Source: Anticarsia gemmatalis (lineage: Eukaryota > Arthropoda > Insecta > Lepidoptera > Erebidae). From it: a DNA stretch of 64,000 nt. A program made the position numbers and the translations under genes. The DNA lies in contig NC_134747.1 of the NCBI RefSeq assembly GCF_050436995.1, forward strand, positions 9,307,501 through 9,371,500. The letters run 5' to 3'. The stretch's first letter is position 1. Each line of letters begins with the position of its first letter. This document shows, piece by piece, positions 23,316 to 34,217 of the stretch. The notes beneath the pieces are model-generated. The model saw only the letters and a program-made list of their open reading frames with translations, did not search any database and was not told the DNA's origin.

Positions 23316-24439
23316 TCTATACTTATAATAAATCTGTAGAGAGGTCAATTCTGTACATTGAATATATTTAAAAAAAAACCAATGGGGGATGTTTAGTAAC
23401 GGATACTGATACCGAATCTGCAATTTATAATTTTCTTTTCTGTCTGTCTGTCTGTCTGTCCTCCGTCTGTATGTGTCGCTATCACGTAAAAACTACCGGA
23501 TAGAATGCACTGAAATTTAGTATATGCATAGAATAAGTAGTGGAGCAATTTCTAGGATACTTTTTATAGCATAAAATTTCAAAGATTTTTAGAAAATTGA
23601 AAAAAATACGTAGAAATCGTTTGAACCTGCGTTTCCCTATAGAGACCATAGATGGCGTTACAATCCATTTCACAACATTCGCATAGTTAACGCGGCGCCT
23701 GCCGTATCGATACCTGTTGTTCGATTTATTTTGATGGCTTTATTGTAAAAAAATACCTTTGAAACATGCTATACATTTATAAGATTTTTAAACATAAATG
23801 TTGTATGATATATTACACAAAATTGGTTTACCTGGGTCCGGTGCGATCGGGATATCCTAGATGGCAAACCGAGTAATTTCGTTTGTTGTCGTTGTTCGCC
23901 GCAACTGACAGATGGCGTTGTTGTTCGAATCACATAATATTTAATAACCAAATTAATTGGTTGCATTAAGGAAATAAATTGGATAGCTATGAAACAGACT
24001 ATGTGGTAAGTTTTAAAAAATAAACAACGGATGATATAAGTATAAAAAATAATTACGGGTTACGCGGTTTCGGACGTATCATCGCAAGTATACATTATTA
24101 CGCGTCTGAAAAGCTCCGGCGCAGATAGGACCTATAATAATATTCTGAATCCAGACGGGTAAGCAATGGTCAGTCTATTATAAGGTATTATATTTTACAC
24201 TGTAAACTGCTACGGATACAGACGAGAGCGGAAAAGAAGGTAACCACAGGAAATCAGGCCTGCCTGAGCCTGTGTCACATTGTGTGCCTTTCGGGTCCCT
24301 TTCGTAAATAACCATTAGATGACAAAAGAGTTGTTAACATTTTTATGTGTAGGTGTATCGAGTGCTTCGCAATTCGCGTGCTCAAACGAATAAGCAACAG
24401 TACGAAATTCACGCGAGCGGAGCCGCACGGGTCAGCTAG
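23316..24439 (+). mobile_element. Non-autonomous Helitron, about 1.12 kb
   Basis: Starts TCTATACTTATAATAAATCT and ends GGGTCAGCTAG, with base A before and T after, as expected for Helitron insertion between A and T and for CTRR 3' ends. Includes a (GTCT)n run near 23440-23460. No Rep or helicase coding sequence, so it depends on proteins made elsewhere. Confidence 0.75.
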
Positions 24440-24842
24440 TTATAATATACATAGGTGTGTGTTAGAGATGTCACCACCAGGCTAATGGATAATTTATTTC
24501 GATTACTCGATTACTTTATACTAACTCTTACTTAAATATTAATGGAACTTAAATATAATTAAGGAATTATAAAACGATCGAATAAAAAAAATCTTAACGA
24601 CTGATGATGACATACTGTTTTAATAACTTGAGCAGTATGAATTTGAGTAAGCGAAAAATTAACCAAAGTAACTACAAATATTGATTAATAATAAATTCTA
24701 GAAAGAGATTACAAAAAGTGGGTTGTGATTAATCCATTTCAGAAATTAAAATTCTGTTCTTGCAACTACATTACTAAGTGAGCGACTAGAAATACAGAGA
24801 GGGCAACTTCAATATTAAAATAGATTCGATTTTTCCAATTAA

Positions 24843-24949
24843 AAGGAGTTTTTGGCAAACCGACATGGGTAGGTTAGGTTAGACCTTCGTGGTTATTTTT
24901 TTTTAAACCACCCAGAAGGAGGAGCCCCGCGAAGCGGGGCTCCGGCGAC
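24843..24949 (+). repeat. GC-hairpin element, copy 2
   Basis: Same unit as 17391-17537: AAGGAGTTTTTGGCAAACCG, GGTAGGTTAGGTTAG, CCTTCGTGGTTATTTTT, AAACCACCCAGAAGGA, then hairpin 24921-24943 (GGAGCCCC-GCGAAGC-type cap) and GGCGAC. It lacks the 44-nt extra hairpin of copy 1. Confidence 0.75.
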
Positions 24950-25661
24950 CTGATGTAATATCAAAAGAGACGAATTTATATATAGCTTATCATACTCTGC
25001 TCATTATAGTATTTTTCAAAGTGGTTTTTGTATTCGAAACACTTCATTTAAGATGAAATACCGCTCAGTATAAAAAAAACAATTGCCAAATATTGAAAAA
25101 AAAAATAGGTCGCTCAAATATTATGAAGCTTCTCATTTTGAATTTTAATAAGTAACTCAAATTAATGTTTGTAAGTTGCTGTTCTGCTAATATCTCGTCG
25201 CTCGCAGTTAGTCGCTCACTTAGTAATACTATACCGTAAATTAATTATTTTTAACACTTAAAACTTTAATTTACAGTCACTCGTTTAAATACTACCCAAT
25301 ATTAATTAACCTACATGTCTACAACCTATATACAAAATATTACTATCAGTAAATAGTCCATTAATCCCTATTGCTTTAAGCTTCTTTTGAGCCCTACACG
25401 TTAAAAAAATAGAATTGCCTATTCGATGGACTTTAACAAAGGTATTAGTAGTTATAAATAGACTACAATTCTTTTTTGTGTTTTTTCAGTAGAAGCTTAA
25501 GTTCAAGTGGGGTCACCACCCTTGTCCCCCGGCCGTTATTTTGGAAAAAAGCTTCGGGGCCAGGAGACAAGGATACGTTACTTTGTTAATTCCCATTTCC
25601 ACAGAGTATTGTCGATCATATTCTAGTCTGACTGACCTGACGTGCACTAAGAAAACTTAAA

Positions 25662-25898
25662 TCTATACTTATATTATAAAGCTGAAGAGTTCGTTTGTTT
25701 GTTTGTTCGAACGCGCTAATCTCAGGAACTACTGGTCCGATTTGAAAAAATCTTTCAATGTTAGATAGCCCATTAATCGATATAACATCACGCTACGACC
25801 AACAGGAGCAGAGTACCAGTAAAAATCTTACAAAAACGGGGAAAGTTTTGGCCCATTCTCTCTTATGTGACGCAAGCGAAGTTGCGCGGGTCAGCTAG
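25662..25898 (+). mobile_element. Short non-autonomous Helitron, 237 bp
   Basis: Starts TCTATACTTATATTATAAAG and ends GGTCAGCTAG, flanked by A and T. A hairpin CGCAA-GCGAAG-TTGCG (25871-25886) lies 12 bp before the CTAG end, which is the standard Helitron 3' structure. Contains GAACGCGCTAATCTCAGGAA, shared with the copy at 37336-37508. Confidence 0.85.
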
Positions 25899-25899
25899 T

Positions 25900-26699
25900 A
25901 CTTTATATACAAAATACTTAGTACATTTTAATAATGCCACGATGATTAGAAAATTGACTAGTAATGAACTGTTGTCGATATCATTGTGTCCTTAATTTTA
26001 TCGGCGGTATCAATTACCTGGGATTAAATAAATATTACGTTCAATACTCGTGTACATTACCCGAGTGTATCCTACACGATACACTGTAAGTGTCAATGTT
26101 AAATGTCTTCGAAGGTTAACAGTTGCAACATTGTTTATGTAATATTTATGTAAAAATATATACAAATTATGGGGATATGGAGAGCTATATTTACCCTTTT
26201 TAGTCCTACAACTGGGCAACGGTCTCCTCCCGAGTGATAGAGGGGTTAAGGCTTTGAGTGCACCAAGCTGGCCATGGGCGGGTTGAAAAAGAAGACGACT
26301 CAAGAAATATATCAAAAAATTATTGCAATTACAAGAAATTTTATTCATATTACTAAGTAACTCGATTGTGTTTCAATTCAATGTCGGATGGTTACGAAAA
26401 TAATCTTATGGGTATATTTATATTTACATATCAGTTAAATATACAATAACGATATAGAAGTCCTTATCCGTTATTGAACTATTTATCAAATAATACCGTT
26501 CGCTTCTGTTATCCATTATCCTGGCATTGATACAATGTATTAGATATTAGTACTTTGCTAGTACGTATTACAACATTTGTTACTTAAGTTATCATTACCA
26601 GTAGGAACTAGGTTCTTAATTACATACCCGAAGGTGCAGGCTTTTCACATTATAGTATGTATGAACTTGTAATAAAATCTTTTTTCTACACAAAGCTCT
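25900..26699. other. Spacer, nothing recognised
   Basis: AT-rich. The 112-codon minus-strand frame at 26010-26348 shows no family resemblance and no nearby exon partners. Confidence 0.45.
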
Positions 26700-27178
26700 A
26701 TATTTGGGTAGGTACCCCACGAGCTCACTGAGCAGCTGCTGGGTACCATTGTTTTACATGGAGCGACTGCCTATCTGACCTCCACAACCCAATACCTGGG
26801 TTACAACACGATAACCTTCGGTAAGACTGGTTGTCAGACTTTCAAGCTTCTGACTACTGTTAACGCCTATCAAAGATCTTCGAAAATGACAGCCGGGACC
26901 CACAATTTAACGTGCCTTCCCAAACACGGAGAAACTCGATATGTATAAGATGGTCACCCATCCACAGAACCAACTCAGCAAGCATAGCTTAACCTCAGAG
27001 ATCGATCTGCGCGGCTGTTGTTAACTAAACCACGAGCTCCTCAAACCAAACTCCAGGCTACTATTAAGAAATATTCTATATCCATTTTGAAAAGACCAAT
27101 TGCATTTTACCTGGCCCGGAGACCTGGTGATCAGCAGTCGGATATACTACCGACCGTGCCACAGAGGACATAAAGTAC
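26700..27178. repeat. Degenerate lepidopteran retroelement or SINE-like repeat
   Basis: Contains ACGTGCCTTCCCAAACACGG, GATGGTCACCCATCCACAGA, GATCGATCTGCGCGGCTG and, near the end, GGAGACCTGGTGATCAGCAG, in the order I know from common dispersed repeats of moth genomes. No open frame. Family assignment is from memory. Confidence 0.5.
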
Positions 27179-27871
27179 AACTTTCCTTTTTAAGATGTAA
27201 TGATGTTATTTTTTAGAACTTTGTACGGGCATTTTTATCATTACAACTAAGCATTATAGAGAGATTAGCTTTGTAGAGTCTGATAATATTAATGATTAGC
27301 TAAATTTAGGAACAACTTAATAATAGAATACTACAGGCTCGTAAGTAAAAACTTTACATTTATAGTACCTGCTCTATTATTTCATATAAAGACTCAAGTG
27401 GTGTAATTAAAATGTTCTCAATAAATAAATAAATATCATTGGACAACTCACACACGGTCATTTGATTCCAAACTAAGCAGAGCTTGTACTATGGTAACCA
27501 AATAACTGATAAACATACTTATATATTTTTAAATACATACTTATATAGATAAATTGACATCAATAAACAATGATAATTATTTAAAAGAACATAAAACATG
27601 TTGCTTGGTTCCTGTTACTTCGAAGTAGGTAAAAAGGTTGAAACGAACATCAAATATTTGGTCAGTACAGTGGTCATGATAATCTGTTGCTTGTTATATA
27701 ACTGTGCTATTAAAACGACACGGTACATGACTCTACCATACATTATGTACTATGTAGAGTATGTCACTCTGTTGTATTCCTAACTATAAACCGGAAAATA
27801 TTTGCAAAAACAGATCAAATGGTTGAATTTTAAATAATATCTATTTATGGTCAGAATAGCAATTGTTCAGT

Positions 27872-28125
27872 GTTTTTTTTTTATTAAATTATATATCATG
27901 TGCGCCTGTTAGCAGGCAGAGGTGTACGAAATACATCGACATTTCACCATTTACAGTGTTAGTCCTATGTAATAGAGGCCAAGCCTATTGTCATGTACCG
28001 GACCCGTAACCAAACTCCTGGCTAATATTGAAAATAGTCTAATCGACTAGTATAGTTTTTAAAAGCCGGGAATCGAACCCGAAACCGTGGTCAGCGAATG
28101 TCTACCACCGCTCAGGAGAAACTGA
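27872..28125 (-). mobile_element. tRNA-derived SINE, near full length
   Basis: Read on the minus strand: an A-box-like stretch near 28110-28097, a very good B box GGGTTCGATTCCC (28080-28068), a body containing CACCTCTGCCTGCTAACAGG, and an A-rich 3' tail at about 27880-27872. This order fits lepidopteran tRNA-derived SINEs. Exact ends uncertain by about 10 bp. Confidence 0.65.
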
Positions 28126-28619
28126 CAGACAGTCGGTTTGTATAATTATATTTGCCAATTTGAGTACGTAGCTTTAAAGTTTTTACATTTAACGAATACC
28201 TATTATCAAAATAGATTGGTACGTTCTTCCGTTACTTTTACTTACTTCGCCGAGTTTCGTTCAGCGCATTGTTAGCAAAGTTCGACGGCATCGTTGAAAA
28301 TAGTGTCCGGTTGTAAATTGTAAGTTGAGAAAAATAGTTTTAGCGCCATTATTTTTGGAATCAAGCGTTTTTTTGTTTAGTCGACGGAGAGCGAATGAAC
28401 TTAATTTGTGCTAATCAGTTTTATCCTCGAAACTATGTATTTGACTACGGGAGTTTACAAGATTCAAAGATTTAAGGCAGAAGAACTTTGATAATATAAT
28501 TTAATTACTACTGAGACAAAATGTCTATGATGCGATCTTTACAAGTTATATTTCTGAAAATGACTTTTACTACTGAATATTACACAGCTATAATTCTTAT
28601 GAATAGTTCACTTCACCAG

Positions 28620-28872
28620 TTATTGAATTGTGAATAAAACCATTATATGCCTGCCAAACCTAGAGATCCCTACGTGTGATGGCCATCCCCACACATTCAT
28701 CAAGTCTTTAAATACACAGCTTATACCTATAAGTAGTTTGTGGAAAAAACACTCTTGACAGGACACCGACAATGAGCTCTTCGTCCTTTGGGACGTCTGA
28801 TACTCTGCGAGTTGAACCCAAGATCTTGAAGGCAAGATGACCTCGCAGTCATGAGGGCATCGAGGACGTAAT
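28620..28872 (-). repeat. Second SINE-like repeat, degenerate
   Basis: On the minus strand begins with a tRNA-like segment with A-box-like TGCCCTCATGACTG and B-box-like TTGGGTTCAACTC about 40 bp later. The body contains GGGGATGGCCATCACACGTA. Short reading frames over it are artefacts. Confidence 0.4.
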
Positions 28873-28909
28873 TGTCCACGTTAACTACACGAGTATTTAC
28901 ACCACTCAT

Positions 28910-31900
28910 TGTTCAATGACTCAATCGCTTTCTTAACGTATTTACATTTAAAACTCCTATGCTATCTGTTTACTGACTGAAGTCGTCGATGTGTGAGGTT
29001 GAAGATACTACTGTTTGTTGGTGTGTTTGCCCGACTGCGCCAAAGTAAACATTCCCATCCACCGGACAGATAGTCAATGTCAATAAGTTCTAATCGATTA
29101 TATCAATATCAATTAATATTGGCCAAGTGTGTGCTGTGACATGCACGCTGCAGGTTTACAATTATTTATTTCATACAGTTTAATTAACCTGTATCTTTGA
29201 TCAGTGAAGTTTTTCAGCGTTCCTTTTTTCTAGTTTACACATTATATGTGGGTCTTTGTAGTTTATGTCTACCGTAAAAGAGAATGGAGGAACTAATTTC
29301 TTGTAGAGATAAAGGGCCTTGATTTCGCATTTTCTATTCCTCAAATTTTTATATCAAACATCTGAATATTTACCTAAGTGTTGTTAAGATTCCACCTACT
29401 TTCGCAGGCCCATAAAGACGGTGCATTTTCAGTCTATCATCTTGCTTTACGGAACCCTAAAATGCCAAATTGTAAAATTTGAAAACATGCGAGCACTGAA
29501 TGTTTGATTCAACAGTGGTTAGAATACCGAGTGACTTTGCATTTTGAGTAAATAGATTTTTTATGCGTATTTGGAATTTCGGTGGAAGACGACAATAATT
29601 TACTATTTAGTATGGTTCAAGGAGTTCAAGGCAAAAATGTTTTTTGCCCGTTTGGCGCTTAGTATAACATTGCAGTCGTTTTGAAAACTAAAAATAGATA
29701 CCAAAAATCTTATAGGTAGTCGTGATAAGCCGAAATTTATGGAAATACATAGCCGCTTACAAAAATATGATATGTTTTTCTTATTTTCTAGATAATTCAC
29801 AGCTTTCAGCCTTCGGTTGAACAAAGGTACAATTATATTTTTTAATAATTAATTTATAAAATATTCAAGGGATCGTAGCGTAAAATCGTAGTATCATACT
29901 TCTTTGTTACGAGTATGAAGAGTATATATTATCTATGAAGAGAATATCTATGAAGCCTATTTTAAGATTCCTCGGTTGCCTACTTCTGCACGTTTAGTTC
30001 AATTAAAAACATAGGTATATTGTAAATTGGAATAAACCAATTAAAAGTGGCTTTATTCTAGAATTAAATTATTAATAACAAATATAAAGTATTACCTAAT
30101 AACATAATTCTACACACTCAGTAATAAATAATAAACAATTTGAGTGCGTATATAGATTGAGTTACCTAACTGACAATAATATTTATGATAAAGATTGAAA
30201 AGGCAGTTTTTCCCAGAACAATATTATAAAAGGTTTGAATATAATAAAATAATTTATTGTCAAGATTTCCACGATGATGTAAATGTTTTCATTGCCGTCT
30301 ACAACTATCATGAAGTAGTTTGTTTTAATTCTCTGTAAATTATATTATTATTTGATTAACATTAAACTATAAATATCATAATAACTAACGTCTATGTTTA
30401 AAAGACCACGGTGGCTACTAGTAAACAAGGTTTTATAGCAAAGATAGGTATTATGTAATAAGATTATTTTGCCGTCGACAAAGATGGTTCTTCAAAACGG
30501 TTACATATTTTTAAAAGCTACATCATTAGTGTCAACTCTTACGTATAAATAATGCACGTACTAAAAGGTAATAAAATGAGTGTAATTGAAAGTGGTCGAG
30601 TCAAAGCTTCGTGATTATAGGTCGTTGTTAATTATCTAGTGTGGAATTTTCTCAATATGCATATACGAGCTTTACAAGTTTTCTGGCCACGATTTTCCGG
30701 AAAAAGTTCTGCTTCGTGCTAAACGCATGTTTCCAACTATCAAGAGCAGAATAACTCATGAGAAGTCCAGTCAACGATGTCAATCAAAATCAATCTTTGA
30801 GAATCTGGGGTCTTAGCTTCTAAATTGATCAACGTCAGACGCTCAGTTAGAAAAATCGAGTTATAACAGGTGGTGTACCTGTTGTCTGTCGTAATCTAGG
30901 CGTCATCGACTGACGATAGCGCGATATTCGGTCCCTCCTGTAGACAGCTTTACTACGCAATAACCCACATCCGTCCATATTACTGGCACGGGAAGATAAG
31001 TAACGGAAGAGGGAAGACATATCTACATGTAATCGTTTCCTTACTTAGATATGAAGTATTCGGCAGGTTACAACTTTTAAGTTAACGGGTGCAATGGTGC
31101 TACTAGATAAGTCACTTGTGTCTGATTACCTGGCTTGTAGTTTAGTCTTGATAAATAAGCTTTTCGTTATGCGATGCTTAGCTACAATAAAATTCGACAA
31201 ATATGTTTGAACGAAAATAATAAATTCTTTGTCAATATTATTTTCGGAAATACCTTGTACAAACGGATATTTGATGTAGGAAGTCCTGAAAATACTATTT
31301 TATCTTTGCAAAATGTGTATTGAATCAGTCGGCACGTTTTATAGGCTTCCGTAACGGTTACGAAACTTTAATTTGGCCAATTTCCACGGTAAGCATACAA
31401 TAGAGACGTCGCGACTAGCTCATAACACCGGCTATAGGTACGTGATGCTCGGACCGAGCACGACACTATTTATGCTTCGCTAAACATGGCTCTGATCAAA
31501 AAACCAGCTTAAACGCAGATAAATGTACACCTACTTGAATAATTTAAACACTAGTTTTTTGTAGTCACGTATTTAAATTGAAAATTAGTTGTAAACGCTC
31601 ATTACAGCCACTTGTTAAAACTGTTGTTTTCGGACAAAAAACAAATGCCGAAGTAATTTTTTTTCTATGTGCACAAAGCACCTGTCACATGTTATTGTGC
31701 CTTAAATCAAAATTGTCAATGAAGACACTAGTTTAATCAGTTAATTTGAGGTTACAGATTCTTGAATAGTAAAGACAGCTTAGCAATAATTATTTTGAGT
31801 CACCATATATGTCTCGTATATCGACTATCAAAAATAATATCTGCCATGAAAGGGACTGCATAATATCTTACTATACGTTGCGTCGTAACAAATTCAGTAC

Positions 31901-32554
31901 AATGTAGAATACTAATAGTATGATTGCTATTTAATACTATGAAGTTTTGTCGCGCAGTTCAATGTCATATATTAAAATTTAGCGAAACCTCCTTGCACAG
32001 GTATATCTTTTATTTAAAGGGAGGTTTTTATGTAAGATTTACTGTAAAAGTGTTAGAAGTCACTGAAAAAAACTACTATTGATATATTTTTTTAAAATAA
32101 CCTCTGTTCTTAGTTTTCCTGGGCTGAATTGGCTAGCTAAAATAGCTATGCGGGTAACATAAGGTCTTCTAAAACTTCTTTCAGGGTTAAAACGTCCCTG
32201 GGTGTATACTACAATATACATGCATTATGCAAAGTGTACTTGATAGTTACACCTTGATGATGAATTAAACGATTCGCAGTAGATGAGCAGCACAATGGCA
32301 GGAAATTATCAAGGTAGGCAACTTTTGACAGGGACGTTAGAGATACTACCATAGAATTTTATGTGTCATGTTCATTATGTTCCCAAAAATGTAGAATCAC
32401 TTTAGTATGGGTGTGTATCCATTAATTAAAATCATTATTATAACGTTAGTACTGTGTAGTAAGAGTCAAGTCTGGTCCTATTCCTGAGTCCATATATCGG
32501 GCATATAAAACTTCCCGAATACAATCTTGCATAATCGAGAAGCAATAAAAAGGG
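28910..32554. other. Gene-free AT-rich stretch
   Basis: About 3.6 kb in which I recognise neither coding exons nor RNA genes nor intact repeats. The frame at 29603-29824 lacks support. Confidence 0.5.
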
Positions 32555-32559
32555 CCCAT

Positions 32560-32680
32560 AAGTTTACCTTACTTTACTTAAAACAAAAATCGACACCGAG
32601 ATCTTTTGATCAGGATCCCAACCCAATTGACTACCACACAGACTGCACTAGAGCCACTAGGCACTCCTAGGCATTATGTT
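32560..32680 (-). repeat. tRNA-like SINE remnant
   Basis: On the minus strand GGCTCTAGTGCAGTCTGTG resembles an A-box region and GGGTTGGGATCCTGATCAAA a decayed B-box region. Weak call. Confidence 0.3.
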
Positions 32681-32754
32681 TTTATTATTAGCCGCTTACA
32701 TAAGTTTCTGTTCTTCCAACTCATAAGTTCAGAACCGTAATACTCTACATTCGG

Positions 32755-32872
32755 TACTATCGAGTATCGAGAGTTTGACATTTAAAATGTACTGCGAAAA
32801 AAGTTCCTACAGCGTCCGCTAGAGGCGCTGCTCAGAATTTCATGCAACATTTTTCAATAGCTAGCTGGTTCT
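32755..32872 (+). repeat. Short inverted-repeat element, copy 2 of 2
   Basis: Shares GTTTGACATTTAAAATGTAC and the following AGAGGCGC block with the minus strand of 14969-15072. One end reads TACTATCGAGTATCGAGAG. More diverged at its far end. Confidence 0.5.
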
Positions 32873-32955
32873 ATAAAGTAAGTAGTAGAAAATCACGCGA
32901 CAGGTTACGGGTAATGCAAAACTCAACTCGGTTAAATTGTCAGCGTACTGTTCTG

Positions 32956-33158
32956 TAAAGCCCTTCTCCCATTACGATACGCCCACGCGACTCTAGTCTC
33001 GGAGACTAGTCGCCACGAAGTATCTCACATACATTTGTATGGAGACTACCAGTATCGTAATGTGAGAGTCTCCATACAAATGTATGTGAGATACTTCGTG
33101 GCGACTAGTCTCCGAGACTAGAGTCGCGCGGGCGTATCGTAATGGGAGAAGGGCTTTA
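32956..33158. mobile_element. 203-bp near-perfect hairpin MITE
   Basis: Arms 32956-33047 and 33067-33158 (92 bp each) are inverse copies with one mismatch that I can count (CCCACGCG against CCCGCGCG), separated by 19 nt. Ends read TAAAGCCCTTCTCCC, and a TA at each edge would serve as a TA target duplication. Each arm has an internal palindrome CTAGTCTCGGAGACTAG. Non-coding, probably a very recent insertion. Confidence 0.88.
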
Positions 33159-33159
33159 G

Positions 33160-33997
33160 ACACGGATATTATATTTTACGTTACCATATGAATCAAATAT
33201 TTACTCTCTTTCTAAACACATTTATTTTATTGTTTTGAAAACAAAAGAGTATTATTACATCTTAATAAATGCAGATCAATATTGAGTCACCATGGAGGTA
33301 ACTGTGTAATGAGTTTTAAAGTTTGAAAACTGAGATATACACTCGTAGCCAGGCGAAGCGCCTGCGCTATTAATATAAACTATGTTATGTTTTACGTGTT
33401 GCGCTGCGAAAACTGTAAGTACTGCGTTAGCTAGAAATAGAGCTATACTATTCACTGCTTGCCTACGTTTTAATTATTTAGGTACTTTTGAAATAATATT
33501 ATTAATGCGGATTCGTCGACTTATCTACTCAGTAATTCAAATGAGAAGCTTAGAAAATAGGTAATTCGGGATCGATGTTCAGGTACTTAGTGTTTTTTTG
33601 TTTTCTCAGTGTACATTTTTTAGATATCGCCCGAGGTGCGCTTGCTCAGTTAATTTCAAAAGGGCCAGAAAGGCTCAGTACTTATGGTAATGATAGCACA
33701 GTGCACACGATATTGTGTGTTAAGTGGACTTTAGACTAAATAAACGCCAAGGATCCATATCGACGGTCATAACCTCGCTCTAAATCGGCTTAAGAGCTAA
33801 GGTATCAGAGGCTTAAGTTAAGCCTACAATACCTAACTAACTAAATTTATATCGTTTTAGACCTATCTGCATGTGAAAGCAGTAACATGAAAAGAAACGT
33901 GTGTCATAGTTTGCACACAGAATTTGTAGATTAACCGAGAAACAAAGTCTGGTGTAAGGCACTTGAATAAATAACGCAACATTATTAACAATGTATT
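33160..33997. other. Spacer before the LAT transporter 3' end
   Basis: Nothing recognised apart from a small hairpin CAGGCGAAGCGCCTG at about 33351-33365. The 60-codon frame at 33382-33564 is unsupported. Confidence 0.45.
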
Positions 33998-34003
33998 TTA
34001 TTA
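33998..34003 (-). terminator. Poly(A) signal of LAT-type transporter A
   Basis: TTTATT on the + strand (AATAAA on minus), 215 bp after the stop at 34218. Confidence 0.45.
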
Positions 34004-34217
34004 TCATACGAAATTGTCATAAATTTATACTTATCGTCTAATCACATATAGATACTTAGCCTATAATTGCATAGGAATCAGCTTAACTAAATATAATTAC
34101 ATCCGCAGTCAGTATTATGCGAATTGACTCATGTATGTACTCATCCTAATAATAATAATGTAAAAATACCAAAAATATCAGTTGCACATTCTAAATAAAA
34201 ATACTGGATGTAGAGGA

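Noticed and set aside
28068..28080. Possible functional tRNA gene because of a perfect B box
   Set aside because: The flanking sequence cannot form acceptor and anticodon stems, and the body with an A-rich tail fits a SINE.
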